Notes: generated from the letters alone by a model not told the origin. A DNA stretch of 64,000 bases from Rothia dentocariosa ATCC 17931 (GCF_000164695.2 NC_014643.1:744001-808000), one strand, 5' to 3'. Positions 1 through 8,431 are shown, counted from the stretch's first letter. Numbers and translations are program-made.

Positions 1-258
1 GCCAATAAGAATACCTTTTGACTTGAATGGGTATAGCTCTGGTGTTTCCCGGATGGTCTCAATAATCTCGGTAGTAACCTGAGATTTTTTTGCACTTCGT
101 GGATTAGCATCAAGATTCAACACTGTGATCAAATCAATCAACCCACGAACTTTTACAAATCCCGTAATCCTCCGAATATTATTGAAAACACGAGTTTCAG
201 GACTCTCAACCTTGAGAATGACCGAGAGGTCTTCTGAACTATGAACCGTATTAGACAT
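1..258 (-). CDS. Partial AIPR/DndB-like (DGQHR-type) protein, N-terminus only
   Basis: An ATG at 258 opens a minus-strand frame that leaves the window after 86 codons, so only the N-terminus is visible. AGAAGG about nine bases upstream is a good ribosome site. Residues 52-54 are Asn-Pro-Arg, followed by a V-x3-I-x2-T stretch and then FKSKGILIG near residue 80. That spacing resembles proteins of the DndB/DGQHR and AIPR (abortive-infection) groups, which occur in phage-defence and DNA-modification loci; this is family resemblance by eye. The gene lies on the 3' side of tRNA-Lys, a usual place for integrated islands, and the DNA here is clearly more A+T-rich than the core genes. It could also be an unrelated hypothetical protein. 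Confidence 0.45.
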   Translation of the reverse strand, partial: MSNTVHSSEDLSVILKVESPETRVFNNIRRITGFVKVRGLIDLITVLNLDANPRSAKKSQVTTEIIETIRETPELYPFKSKGILIG

Positions 259-639
259 GATTATTGCCTTCTCTTTTTATACTTTCCCTTATCTCAGGTT
301 CTATCCAGAACCTCCAGGGAGGAGAGTCGGCTTGACTCCTCCACACATAAGCTTAACAGGACACCTTCGTCAATACAACTTCTAATCTTCTCTCTAAAAG
401 TAATATATAACACTTTTTAGAAGGTTTTCAAGTAGAGAAGCAGCTGCCAGGAAAGGTATTGATTTTTCTAATGACGCTTGTCGCGGTGGATAATAGGTGA
501 TCTTCTTGGAGACAACATTGTCTCTGCACAGGTTCCTGAGCCTTCATATATTGAGGGACAGGGGAGGATTAAACGAAAAATCGCCCCGATCGGCTTTGTA
601 CCGAACGGAGCGACGTACCAGATTATTTCTGGTGAAGAG
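259..639. other. A+T-rich spacer between accessory gene and tRNA-Lys
   Basis: No gene is supported here. There is an imperfect GGAGGAGAGTC/GACTCCTCC hairpin near 319-343 and an A+T-rich tract at 395-435 that could hold the promoter of the leftward gene. No integrase or tRNA 3'-end duplication is visible within the window. Confidence 0.5.
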
Positions 640-712
640 TGCGCCCTGTGGGGCTCGAACCCACGACCTGCGGATTAAAAGTCCGTAGCTCTACCAACTG
701 AGCTAAAGGCGC
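640..712 (-). tRNA. tRNA-Lys (anticodon UUU)
   Basis: The minus strand folds as a full cloverleaf of 73 nt. The acceptor stem is GCGCCTT paired with AGGGCGC, the D arm is AGCTCAGTTGGTAGAGCT, the anticodon stem-loop is ACGGA-CTTTTAA-TCCGC with anticodon TTT, and the T arm is GTGGG-TTCGAGC-CCCAC. The discriminator base is A and CCA is not encoded. It stands alone, with its 3' end facing the accessory gene at the left edge. Confidence 0.97.
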
Positions 713-831
713 GCCGTCCCGCGTGAACGCGAAGACATCATCTACTATACACTACAAATCCGTCACGAGTCGCCTTCGCAGATATGATTTTCGTCCGGCT
801 GAATCCTTCGAAAAACTCGTGCCCTGCCCGT

Positions 832-837
832 TACACT
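832..837 (+). promoter_or_regulatory. -10 box TACACT, leaderless start at 846
   Basis: TACACT ends eight bases before the ATG at 846 and no ribosome site is present, so transcription should begin at or next to the start codon. Confidence 0.5.
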
Positions 838-845
838 AAACACCT

Positions 846-1541
846 ATGGCTCATCGTGCACATCATCGCCCAGTATCTCAGCCCAGCGAAAAGTTTGAGC
901 GTCGCGTTGGCGGTGAAGATCCCGCCGCCCGTGATGAGGCGGCGCATACGTCTGCTCGTATTCTGCTGGAGCGCGGACGCCAAAATTCTGACCCGGAGGT
1001 TGCCGCCCGACTCATAGACTTCACTGACGAATACGGTATTGAGGCGCTTGCGCAGCTCTGGTCTCATTCACCCGCGCGTTCCCTCCCCGGGGCGCTATGG
1101 CGCATGTATTCCCTGCGCGACATGGTACGACGCTACCCAAAGGCCACCGCACAAGCGTTCTCTACCGGTATGGGTGCCGATTACCGTTCGCATCTGCTGG
1201 CGGGGGTGCCAGACCCACCGGGCGCCTCCGAGGTCGTCAAAACGGCGGACAAAATTCTGGCCGGGCTCTACAGCGGCGATATTGATATAGCTCTCGAACG
1301 TTTTGCGGCGTTCGCGCGTGTGGTGGCACTGGGGCTGCGTCTCAACTATGAGCGTGCAGATATTAGCCGACTGTCCGGTAACCCGCAGGGAGTGCATCCG
1401 CCCAGTCATGAGGTTCGCCGCGAAGGCATTGAACGCATGTTCCGCGTGCCCGAACAATACCGAAAGCTCGTGAAAATCGCCGAGGATTTGGAGGCGACCG
1501 CCGCGCACTGGCGGGCAAGCGGCGGACTCGAAGCATTGTAG
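846..1541 (+). CDS. Conserved actinobacterial hypothetical protein
   Basis: A 231-residue soluble protein without signal peptide or membrane segments. I do not recognise a named domain. It is charged, mostly helical in appearance, and has an ALWRMYSLRDMVRR stretch near residues 82-95. Homologues of this style sit near phosphate-transport or DNA-metabolism genes in related actinobacteria, but I cannot assign a function. The ATG at 846 is chosen because a TACACT -10 box lies just upstream, giving a leaderless mRNA, while no good ribosome site serves another start. A strong hairpin downstream (1769-1801) closes the unit before the phosphate genes. Confidence 0.75.
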   Translation: MAHRAHHRPVSQPSEKFERRVGGEDPAARDEAAHTSARILLERGRQNSDPEVAARLIDFTDEYGIEALAQLWSHSPARSLPGALWRMYSLRDMVRRYPKATAQAFSTGMGADYRSHLLAGVPDPPGASEVVKTADKILAGLYSGDIDIALERFAAFARVVALGLRLNYERADISRLSGNPQGVHPPSHEVRREGIERMFRVPEQYRKLVKIAEDLEATAAHWRASGGLEAL

Positions 1542-1768
1542 CCCCGCACGGTACTCGCGCGCTATCAAATCCCGGGAAAATACAGGATTCGGAACTGATG
1601 CCGGGTGTTCTGCTTAGAGCTCATGTACCTTGACGGAGGCTCGGCGCGGGCGGATAATTTAAGACAAGATGTCGGGTTGCTAATAGGTAGCCCCGGGCTC
1701 CAAATCATTTGCCGCTTCGAGCGGCCTTCCGCCGAGAGGCGCTCCCAGCCCGACATCGCTAACGTTCA

Positions 1769-1801
1769 CAGCGGGAAGGTTATCATGTAGCCTTCCCGCT
1801 G
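1769..1801. terminator. Hairpin terminator
   Basis: CAGCGGGAAGG at 1769-1779 pairs perfectly with CCTTCCCGCTG at 1791-1801 across an 11-base loop. It is followed by the short T-rich TTGTATT. It lies between the hypothetical gene and the phosphate-transport pair. Confidence 0.75.
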
Positions 1802-1862
1802 TTGTATTCTCAAGCCGCCGCGCGGGAAGCATCAGACCCGCGCGCCCTAAGCACACCCGCGT

Positions 1863-1868
1863 TAGACT
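1863..1868 (+). promoter_or_regulatory. -10 box TAGACT, leaderless start at 1875
   Basis: TAGACT is followed by six bases and then the ATG at 1875. No ribosome site is seen. Confidence 0.55.
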
Positions 1869-1874
1869 GTAACT

Positions 1875-2492
1875 ATGTTGCACCGCATCTTTCCACAAGC
1901 CAACAGCTCACTCACCTCGCTTGCACAAATCTCGGTGCAGGTGGCGGAGGCAGCGGCGCTCCTCTCCGAAATGGTTGGCTCATCTACCTCCGAATACCCC
2001 GAGCTCTTCGACCGCATGCTGGTGCACGAAGCGAACTCAACCGACCTGTTCTTCATGACCCTCACCACCGTGCGAAGCTCATTTGCCACCCCGGTACCCC
2101 GCGAAGACCTCTACACGCTGGCCCGCAAACTCACGAACGCGGTCGAAAAGCTCACAAGTGCCGCGCACATCCTTTATCTGCACAAAATTGACGGTTTTGC
2201 CCCGCATATCACCGCGATACTCGACATTATTCAGCGGCAGGCGGTGCTGACCGAGGCGGTAATTCCCAAGCTCGCCGATATTAAGGGCCTGGATAACTAC
2301 TGGATGGATATGCTGCGTATCTCGCGCCAGGCCGTTCGCACCGCCGAAGAATACGATGCAGAACTCGCCGAACGCTTCCCGATGGAACGCTACCGCCGGT
2401 ACACCAAGTTCATTGCCCAACTGGTTGAGGCGGCGAATGCGATGCGCGGCGTGTCCTCTGAGATCGGGCGTATTATCGTGCAGGAGTCCTAG
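1875..2492 (+). CDS. DUF47 (PhoU-like) phosphate-transport accessory protein
   Basis: A 205-residue all-helical soluble protein of the DUF47/PhoU-like family, which pairs with Pit-type phosphate permeases and is thought to modulate them. The evidence is the overall helical pattern, conserved blocks such as an H-E-x-N-STDLFFMTL segment around residues 50-63, and above all the direct coupling to the permease: its TAG stop shares one base with the permease GTG start. The start lies six bases after a TAGACT box, so the transcript of this two-gene operon is probably leaderless. Confidence 0.88.
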   Translation: MLHRIFPQANSSLTSLAQISVQVAEAAALLSEMVGSSTSEYPELFDRMLVHEANSTDLFFMTLTTVRSSFATPVPREDLYTLARKLTNAVEKLTSAAHILYLHKIDGFAPHITAILDIIQRQAVLTEAVIPKLADIKGLDNYWMDMLRISRQAVRTAEEYDAELAERFPMERYRRYTKFIAQLVEAANAMRGVSSEIGRIIVQES

Positions 2493-3493
2493 TGGTTCTG
2501 CTCAGTATTCTGTGTGTGGGCGCGTTTCTTTCCGCGATTTTTGTGACCGGCATGCACGATGCCTCCAACGCGATCGCGGTGCCGGTACGCACCCGCACGA
2601 TGGGCGATACCGCGGCCCTGATTACCGCCGCGCTATTCAACGGAATCGGGGTGTTTGCGGCGTATCTGCTGATTACCGATATGAGTGTGCCCTGGATTGC
2701 CGTTCCCAGCGGGCATTTGGGCCTTCCGGGGCTGACCGCCGCGCTTATTACCGCCGCCTTATGGGGTGTGGCAACGTGGGCCTTACGCATGCCAGCCTCC
2801 TCAACGCATGCCCTCATCGGCGCCCTGGCCGGGGTGGCGTGGTATGCCCGGGTCGATGGCGAAGGTTCACGGTTTATCCCCGCGATTTTCGATGCCACTC
2901 TGCTGCCGCTCCTCTACCTGCCGCCCCTGATTTTTCTTCTTTCTTGGCTTTTGGTGATCCCGTTTTATCGCTTAGCGATCCGCTCTTCGCCCAGCAGTGT
3001 GAACCGGCACTCGCGTGAGGTGTTGGCGGTGTCGGCATCCGCAATTTCGCTTCTGCACGGTATGCAGACCGGGTACCTGTACCTGTTGGTGCTGCACGTG
3101 CTGGGTGCGGTTTTTCCGCTTCCCACGCGGGACCTCCTCCCCTGGCATGTGCTCACTATTGCGCTGGCTCTGGCGGCGGGCACGCTCACGGGTGGGCGGC
3201 GCATCGGCTACACCTTCGCCTACCGTATGGTGCGCTTAGATCCAATGCGCGGCGCGGTAGCTCAGGGCACCACGGCTCTTATGCAGGCGCTCGGGTACTT
3301 CCTGCTGCAGCTGCCGTTCTCGTCTTCGCACCTAGCGACCGCATCCGCACTGGGGGCTGGGGTGAATCAGCGGTTCAACTCGGTGAAGCCGAAGATCGTT
3401 GCGAACATTATGCTGACCTGGTTTGTCACGCTTCCGGCATGTTTTTTGTGTGCGATCGCCCTCATGATGGCTCTTGATGGCATATTTGGGTAG
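2492..3493 (+). CDS. pit: Pit-family inorganic phosphate permease
   Basis: A 333-residue polytopic membrane protein of the PiT family, importing metal-phosphate complexes with protons. The N-terminal signature GMHDASNAIAVPVRTR (about residues 19-34) and the second-half repeat GVNQRFNSVK near residue 290 are the two PiT signatures. An SSTHALIG motif near 109 matches the family. About ten hydrophobic segments can be counted. The GTG start overlaps the DUF47 stop by one base, implying translational coupling. The length is somewhat short of the larger PitA proteins but normal for actinobacterial low-affinity Pit. Confidence 0.93.
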   Translation: MVLLSILCVGAFLSAIFVTGMHDASNAIAVPVRTRTMGDTAALITAALFNGIGVFAAYLLITDMSVPWIAVPSGHLGLPGLTAALITAALWGVATWALRMPASSTHALIGALAGVAWYARVDGEGSRFIPAIFDATLLPLLYLPPLIFLLSWLLVIPFYRLAIRSSPSSVNRHSREVLAVSASAISLLHGMQTGYLYLLVLHVLGAVFPLPTRDLLPWHVLTIALALAAGTLTGGRRIGYTFAYRMVRLDPMRGAVAQGTTALMQALGYFLLQLPFSSSHLATASALGAGVNQRFNSVKPKIVANIMLTWFVTLPACFLCAIALMMALDGIFG

Positions 3494-3621
3494 AATTTTT
3501 CCCCCTAATGTGGGCTGGAATGCTCGCTTATTCCCGCGCAACTCCGTAGAATTCTAGACAACCCTATATATTTCCGCCCTACGTGCCTTATGCGCAGGCC
3601 TTATATATTCCTTGGAGAGCT

Positions 3622-4590
3622 TTGTTTTCCTCTGTCGCCGTCATTGTACGCACGAAAGATCGCCCGGTCTTTCTCGCACGTGCCCTGCAGAACATCGCCG
3701 AGCAACGGTATACGCAATACACCGTATACGTGGTCGATGACGGCGGAAATCAGGAAGAATCGCAGCAGATTATTGACCGCAGCCCGGTTGCGGCGCAGAC
3801 CGTTCTTCTTCATGCTGCGGGCGGCAATATGGAAGCGGCCTCTAACCTGGGCGTGCGCTCCAGTGAGTCTACCTATATCGCCATTCACGACGATGATGAC
3901 CTGTGGGATCCCCAATTCCTGGAACGTACCGTCGCAACCCTTGATGAGACCGGTGCCGATATGTGCGTGGTACGGATTATTGAGCGTTTTGAGCGGCAAA
4001 CCGAGGACGGTTTTATTGTTCTGAACGAATGCACCTTTCACGAGGATCTGCCCGCCATGGGGCTGCAGTTCCTATTCCGCACCAACCGCGCGGTTCCTAT
4101 CGGCGTGCTGTATCGCCGCACCCTGCACGAGAAGGTGGGGTATTTTGATGAGGAACTTCCCGTGGTGGGCGACTGGGAATTCAATATGCGCGCCGCCATG
4201 GCCGGTGAAGTCCAGCTCCTGGACGACCCGCTGGCGTACTGGTGTAAACGCCCCGATGCGACGGGTTCTGCCGCCAACAGCGTAAGTCACGAGCAGCAGC
4301 ATCGTATTTTTGATGCGCAGGTGCGCGCTAACGCGATCCGTGAAGACCTTGCCGCCGGGGCGCATATTGGGCCCTACCTCTACCAGGCACACCTGACGAA
4401 CGAACTTGACGGCCGTTTATTGGAAACCCTGGAGGCGCTTCAAGACGTTCAGGAGCGTTTGGAACGTCTCGAAAATATGCAGCAGGAACAGTGCGAGCGG
4501 CTGCACCGCATGGAGCGGGCAATGTCGTGGAGTGGCAAACTTTCGCGTTTGCGTGCCATTTTTTCGCCTAAAGATTCATCAAGCAAATAG
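3622..4590 (+). CDS. Family 2 glycosyltransferase with C-terminal coiled coil
   Basis: A GT-A fold glycosyltransferase. The N-terminus VAVIVRTKDRPVFLARAL, the VVDDGG nucleotide-site motif, and the HDDDDLWDP acidic (DXD-type) motif are all visible. The last 60 residues form a coiled coil (repeated LETLEALQDVQERLERL heptads), unusual for a bare GT2 domain. I prefer the TTG at 3622, which has GGAG four to five bases upstream and gives the usual family N-terminus. An in-frame GTG at 3583 would add 13 residues but has no ribosome site. The gene is nine bases from a pyruvyl transferase, so the pair probably decorates a cell-wall or capsular glycopolymer. Acceptor and sugar are unknown. Confidence 0.85.
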   Translation: MFSSVAVIVRTKDRPVFLARALQNIAEQRYTQYTVYVVDDGGNQEESQQIIDRSPVAAQTVLLHAAGGNMEAASNLGVRSSESTYIAIHDDDDLWDPQFLERTVATLDETGADMCVVRIIERFERQTEDGFIVLNECTFHEDLPAMGLQFLFRTNRAVPIGVLYRRTLHEKVGYFDEELPVVGDWEFNMRAAMAGEVQLLDDPLAYWCKRPDATGSAANSVSHEQQHRIFDAQVRANAIREDLAAGAHIGPYLYQAHLTNELDGRLLETLEALQDVQERLERLENMQQEQCERLHRMERAMSWSGKLSRLRAIFSPKDSSSK

Positions 4591-4598
4591 GTACGCAT

Positions 4599-6137
4599 AT
4601 GACTCGTGTTCTTGTTGTCGGCGATATTGGTCAGCCCGTCTACCATGTGGGGGACGAGGCCATGACGATCAGCACCGCCGAATACCTGGCGGATGCAGGA
4701 ATGCAGGTTATCTTAGCAACCCGCGACGCCGATCAGAGCAGGCGTTATCTGGGGGCTCGGGGTTCGTCTGCATACGAATATATGCCGTTTTTACTGTTCC
4801 CGTGGGCGCCTGCCGAGCGCGAGATCACGTTGGAACGCCTCGAAGAGTTTCTGGTGAGCGGCGTTATGCCGGATCTGCCCGACTTTTGCCCGTCGGCGCA
4901 GCATATCCGCGATTTTGTAGAGGGTATTCAATCGGTGGATGCGGTTGTCATCTCCGGCGGCGGCAACCTGAATTCGCGCTACGGCTGGCTGCTGTATGAG
5001 CGCGCCGCTATCGCATTGGTGGCGCAGTATGCGAAGATTCCGGTCTTTGTTTCCGGGCAGTCGATTGGTCCCGTGCTGTCCCCGCGCGATGAAGAAGTTC
5101 TGCTGCGTATGCTGCGTTCGGCAGCCTTGGTGGCGGTGCGCGAGCGCAGCTCCTACGAGTGGTGCCGCGAGCACGATCTTAAGGCACTTGCGGGTGTGGA
5201 TGATGCCAGCGACTACCGGGCGCATACCCCGGAGATGACGCTCGACTATGCGGATGCGCGGGTTGAGGTTCCTGAGCTTCCCGAGCACTATGTGTGCGTG
5301 ACGGTGCACGAGGTTTCGGGGAACAAAATACATGAACTAGCCGCTTTATTAGACAAGATTTACTCCGAGTATGGGCTGGCGGCGGTCTTCCTGGGGCATA
5401 TGGGCGACCCGGCGTCGGAGGGCGGGCGCACCGGTGACTATAAGGCGCATGAACTGGTTGCCGCATCCATGACATCCCCTGCGACGGTGATACCGATTCT
5501 GCACGCGGATGCGACGGTGCGCATCCATCAGGGTGCCGCGTTGAATATTACCGACCGTTACCATCCCGCGGTTTTTAGCCTTAGTGCCGGTATTCCAGCG
5601 GTTGCGCTGGTGCCCGATGCGTTTACTGAGATGCGGATTTGCGGGGTTATGGGGCATTACGGGATGCAGAATTTTATGACTCCGCTTCATATGCTCGGCA
5701 CCGACATTCCCGAGAAGCTCATTGCGTCTGCGCTCTCGCTCAGCAGGGGGCAACGCCAAGAGCTGCGGGCGCGGCATGAGGTGGTGACCGCGCTGCTTCA
5801 CGCGTGGCGGAAGTATCTTGCGGCCTCTGTGCGCGGGGAGAAGCAGGCGCATATGCCGGAGAGTATTTCTGCAGCTGCGGCGATTCCCGCCTTAGAGCCG
5901 TCCCTAGAGGCGATTAACAATGCGGTGCGCGAGCTTTTGCTGAAGACTTCCCTGGCCGAGGGTACCGAGTGGGCGCTTTCAGATCGCATGCACTCGTGGG
6001 AGGCGCATATGCGGGGTGAGTTTGAGCGTGCCGAGGATGAGCTGCAGGCGTTGAAGCGTTCGCGGATGGTGCGGGCGGCGCATCGTACCAGTCGGCAGGT
6101 GCAGGCGATGCGGCATATCGGTAGCCGGTTCCGGTAG
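4599..6137 (+). CDS. Polysaccharide pyruvyl transferase family protein
   Basis: A 512-residue protein of the WcaK/CsaB-like pyruvyl transferase family, which transfers pyruvate from PEP to sugars of surface polymers. Family marks are the N-terminal VVGDIG..VGDEAMT, a central VISGGGNLNSRYG followed by VFVSGQSIGP, and C-terminal ITDRYHPAVFSLSAGIP, where the RYH/H-P segment belongs to the active region. It is longer than the usual roughly 350-400 residues because of a C-terminal helical, charged extension (about 420-512) resembling the coiled-coil tail of the preceding glycosyltransferase; the tails may hold the two enzymes together. The gene follows the GT2 gene by eight bases. Confidence 0.87.
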   Translation: MTRVLVVGDIGQPVYHVGDEAMTISTAEYLADAGMQVILATRDADQSRRYLGARGSSAYEYMPFLLFPWAPAEREITLERLEEFLVSGVMPDLPDFCPSAQHIRDFVEGIQSVDAVVISGGGNLNSRYGWLLYERAAIALVAQYAKIPVFVSGQSIGPVLSPRDEEVLLRMLRSAALVAVRERSSYEWCREHDLKALAGVDDASDYRAHTPEMTLDYADARVEVPELPEHYVCVTVHEVSGNKIHELAALLDKIYSEYGLAAVFLGHMGDPASEGGRTGDYKAHELVAASMTSPATVIPILHADATVRIHQGAALNITDRYHPAVFSLSAGIPAVALVPDAFTEMRICGVMGHYGMQNFMTPLHMLGTDIPEKLIASALSLSRGQRQELRARHEVVTALLHAWRKYLAASVRGEKQAHMPESISAAAAIPALEPSLEAINNAVRELLLKTSLAEGTEWALSDRMHSWEAHMRGEFERAEDELQALKRSRMVRAAHRTSRQVQAMRHIGSRFR

Positions 6138-6153
6138 CCTTACCGCCCCTAAC

Positions 6154-6169
6154 CTCTTTTAAAAAAGAG
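6154..6169. terminator. Weak CTCTTTT hairpin
   Basis: CTCTTTT and AAAAGAG form a seven-bp stem 17 bases after the pyruvyl transferase stop. It is A+T-rich and only a plausible terminator. Confidence 0.35.
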
Positions 6170-6273
6170 CCTTGCCAAACATCAGAGATCCCGCTTTGTT
6201 TCGAATGAGGAGCCTTTTGATGCATATCATCCAAGGGCGCAAAAGACCCGCGGCGGCACAATTTCAGGGCGGG

Positions 6274-6279
6274 TAGACT
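6274..6279 (+). promoter_or_regulatory. -10 box TAGACT, leaderless start at 6287
   Basis: TAGACT is followed by seven bases and the ATG at 6287, with no ribosome site. Confidence 0.55.
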
Positions 6280-6286
6280 AGACACT

Positions 6287-7549
6287 ATGGCACACGCATC
6301 CATGAAGGAACAATTCTTAAACTATGTCCGCGCCGGGGCTCACCGCGTTCGGGCGGGATTTTTTCAGTCTATTCAGATCACGATCGCCTCGATGGGGGCG
6401 TATCTTTTTGCGGAGCGGGTGCTGGGGCATGAGGAACCTATTTTCGCGGCGGTCGCGGCGCTGGTGTCACTCGGATACGTGAGCGGCTCTACCCATTCGC
6501 GGCGCATCCTAGAGGTTTCGTTCGGGGTGAGCCTGGGTATTCTGATTGGCGATCTGTTTTTGCAGATGCTCGGGCGCGGCATCTGGCAGGCCACACTTGC
6601 CCTGTTTATTTCGGTACTTCTGGCCAGGTTCTTGGATAACGGCATTATTTTTACGATTCAGCTCAGTTTTCAGGCCTGCCTGGTGATTCTGCTGCCGCCG
6701 ACCTCGGATCTGCCGTTTACCCGCAGCCTTGACGGCGTGATCGGTGGTGTTGCGGCGTTTCTCATGATGTTTTTGATGCCTAAAGATCCGCGAAATGGGT
6801 CACGTCAGCGTGCCGAGGCTCTTATGAGCGCTTTCTCGGATGTCTTCTTTCTGGCTGCGAAGGCGATTCGCCGGTACAACTACGATCAGGCGTATCAGAG
6901 CCTGCAGGATTCGCGTAAACTTCAGCCACTGTATGAGGCGAGTAAGAACGATTTGGTGACGGCGCGCGGTATGGCGCAGCTTTCGTGGGCGGGCAAGAAG
7001 ACTCGAATCGAACTTGATCGACTGGCGCAGACTCTCGGGGCTATCGATTTGGCGATTCGTAATACCCGCGTGTTTAACCGGCGCATGGCATCCACGATTG
7101 CGCATGTGCAGCTGCGCCCGAAAGCTCTTGAAACGCTTTCGGCGGCGCTCGAAGAACTGGCGCTTGCCACCCAGAGTACGGGACTGGGCATGTATTCCAG
7201 TACCGAGCATGAGCGTGAACACTATATGGAAGTTGCCCGCGAGCGCCTGATTTCTCTCGCCGAGACCCTGGAGCCGAAGCATCTGGGGGTAGAGACCTTC
7301 GAGGGCGAGTCGTTGGTGCTTATGCTGAGGCTTATAACCGTGGATATGTTAGAGGCTACTGGTATGGATCATGAGGATGCAGTCGCCACGCTGGTACCGC
7401 TGGGCGAGGCCGTGACGGAGCATGCGCCGCGTACCTCCGAGATTCCGATTGTGCAGGCTGATGTTGCGGGGGCTCAGGAAGAGGATTTGCGCACCCGCAC
7501 CGTTAATATCATGCTGCGCGATGAAGACCTCGAAGAGGAGCTGGGGTAG
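6287..7549 (+). CDS. FUSC / aromatic-acid-exporter-like membrane protein
   Basis: A 420-residue protein whose first half (about residues 20-170) holds five or six membrane segments of the FUSC/ArAE type, including a QITIASMGAYLFAERV first helix and FTRSLDGVIGGVAAFLMMFL. The second half is a long cytoplasmic helical domain. Relatives export aromatic acids or other small anions, and the substrate here is unknown. The gene stands alone, with a leaderless-type promoter and a long palindrome after its stop. The C-terminus is acidic (DEDLEEELG). The family call is fairly safe and the function only general. Confidence 0.8.
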   Translation: MAHASMKEQFLNYVRAGAHRVRAGFFQSIQITIASMGAYLFAERVLGHEEPIFAAVAALVSLGYVSGSTHSRRILEVSFGVSLGILIGDLFLQMLGRGIWQATLALFISVLLARFLDNGIIFTIQLSFQACLVILLPPTSDLPFTRSLDGVIGGVAAFLMMFLMPKDPRNGSRQRAEALMSAFSDVFFLAAKAIRRYNYDQAYQSLQDSRKLQPLYEASKNDLVTARGMAQLSWAGKKTRIELDRLAQTLGAIDLAIRNTRVFNRRMASTIAHVQLRPKALETLSAALEELALATQSTGLGMYSSTEHEREHYMEVARERLISLAETLEPKHLGVETFEGESLVLMLRLITVDMLEATGMDHEDAVATLVPLGEAVTEHAPRTSEIPIVQADVAGAQEEDLRTRTVNIMLRDEDLEEELG

Positions 7550-7630
7550 GTCTTTCCTGTTCGTATCGTGTGGCTGATGGTGTGCACCTAATCCCTGTGG
7601 AATCCGCCCGTAAGACCCTACCGTAGGACC

Positions 7631-7701
7631 CGTGAGCAGATAGTATTTCGGCGAGCAGATAACGAATTGCTATCTGCTCGCCGAAATACTATCTGCTCAC
7701 G
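7631..7701. repeat. GAGCAGATA-family compound palindrome, copy 1
   Basis: Arms of 31 bases (7631-7661 and 7671-7701) are perfect inverted repeats around a nine-base loop. Each arm contains GAGCAGATA twice, separated by GTATTTCGGC. It lies between convergent genes, so it could end transcription both ways, but there is no T tract. Near-identical copies are at 9845-9909 and 46976-47046. Copies 1 and 2 bracket the TetR/MFS cassette. Confidence 0.9.
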
Positions 7702-7716
7702 CATATGAGACACGTT

Positions 7717-8361
7717 TTATGATGATGTGCGTCCCCGTGCCGCAGGAGGCAGCGGTTCATACCCGGAAATTAGATCCGCTACGATGTGGGCTTCATCCGC
7801 AAAGGTACAGGACAGCAGTTCTTCCACGTCCGGGTCGGTATCTATGACGTCTGTGAGTCGCATGCCCAAAATCGCGTTAATGAGCATGCCCCTGGCTAGA
7901 ATCTTCTCGGTTTTCTGTGCCGTAAGCCCCAGTTCATGATGCAGAACCCGGTAGATACGCGCGAACTCTTCGCGGGCAAGTTTTCCGAAGCGTTCATGAT
8001 GCCCCATCGTGAAGAGATGCATCATAGTCAACAGAATGCCCCGGTCAGCGACAAGTTCCACATAGGCGTGCCCAAGATGCCTGGGCAGGGTTGTGAGGTC
8101 ATCGTTGTCTCGCGCCGCGGCCCGAAAAACCTCAATAGTCTTATCGACCGAACGGGTTGCGGCTTCTACGAAGAGACTCTCTTTTGAGCCAAAGGTGCGC
8201 ACAATATACGCTTGGCTAACCCCGGCTTCCTTGGCGATGGCATCCGTGGTAGTTCCGGCGTAGCCGCGCTCACCGAAGACGATGCTGGCGGCGCTTAGCA
8301 TCTGTTCACGACGCTCGGCAGCAGGGAGCCGTTTGGGGGTGGAGGATTCTTGATCAACCAT
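7717..8361 (-). CDS. TetR-family transcriptional repressor
   Basis: A 214-residue TetR-type regulator. The N-terminal helix-turn-helix (about residues 16-66) reads R-E-Q-M-L-S-A-A ... T-DAIAKEAGVSQAYIVRTFGSKESLF, the family pattern. The C-terminal ligand domain has no recognised specificity. It is divergent from an MFS drug exporter with 70 bases between start codons. Two perfect 16-bp palindromes in that gap are the obvious operators, one of them overlapping this gene's own -10 box, so it should repress both itself and the exporter. The start is chosen by a TAACAT box six bases upstream, giving a leaderless mRNA. Confidence 0.92.
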   Translation of the reverse strand: MVDQESSTPKRLPAAERREQMLSAASIVFGERGYAGTTTDAIAKEAGVSQAYIVRTFGSKESLFVEAATRSVDKTIEVFRAAARDNDDLTTLPRHLGHAYVELVADRGILLTMMHLFTMGHHERFGKLAREEFARIYRVLHHELGLTAQKTEKILARGMLINAILGMRLTDVIDTDPDVEELLSCTFADEAHIVADLISGYEPLPPAARGRTSS

Positions 8362-8367
8362 ATTGAC

Positions 8368-8373
8368 ATGTTA
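8368..8373 (-). promoter_or_regulatory. -10 box TAACAT of the TetR gene, leaderless
   Basis: Read on the minus strand, TAACAT is followed by six bases and the ATG at 8361. It overlaps the first operator. Confidence 0.5.
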
Positions 8374-8385
8374 TCACCTGATAAC
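8370..8385. promoter_or_regulatory. TetR operator 1 (GTTATCACCTGATAAC)
   Basis: A perfect 16-bp palindrome, GTTATCA-CC-TGATAAC. It lies between the -35 and -10 of the exporter and over the -10 of the repressor gene. Confidence 0.75.
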
Positions 8386-8395
8386 TTACGTTTAA

Positions 8396-8411
8396 GTAAT
8401 CAGTTGATTAC
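8396..8411. promoter_or_regulatory. TetR operator 2 (GTAATCAGTTGATTAC)
   Basis: A second perfect 16-bp palindrome of the same build, GTAATCA-GT-TGATTAC, centred 26 bp from operator 1. It lies just downstream of the exporter's likely transcription start. Confidence 0.75.
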
Positions 8412-8431
8412 AATTCATATCGGAGCTCCAC

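Larger units (their letters stand above)
8363..8392 (+). promoter_or_regulatory. Promoter of the MFS exporter gene
   Basis: TTGACA (8363-8368) and TACGTT (8387-8392) are separated by 18 bases. The operator at 8370-8385 fills the spacer exactly, the classical arrangement for steric repression. Confidence 0.6.

Noticed and set aside
478..688. Two short plus-strand open frames over the tRNA region
   Set aside because: They overlap tRNA-Lys on the opposite strand, have no ribosome site and no recognisable sequence.
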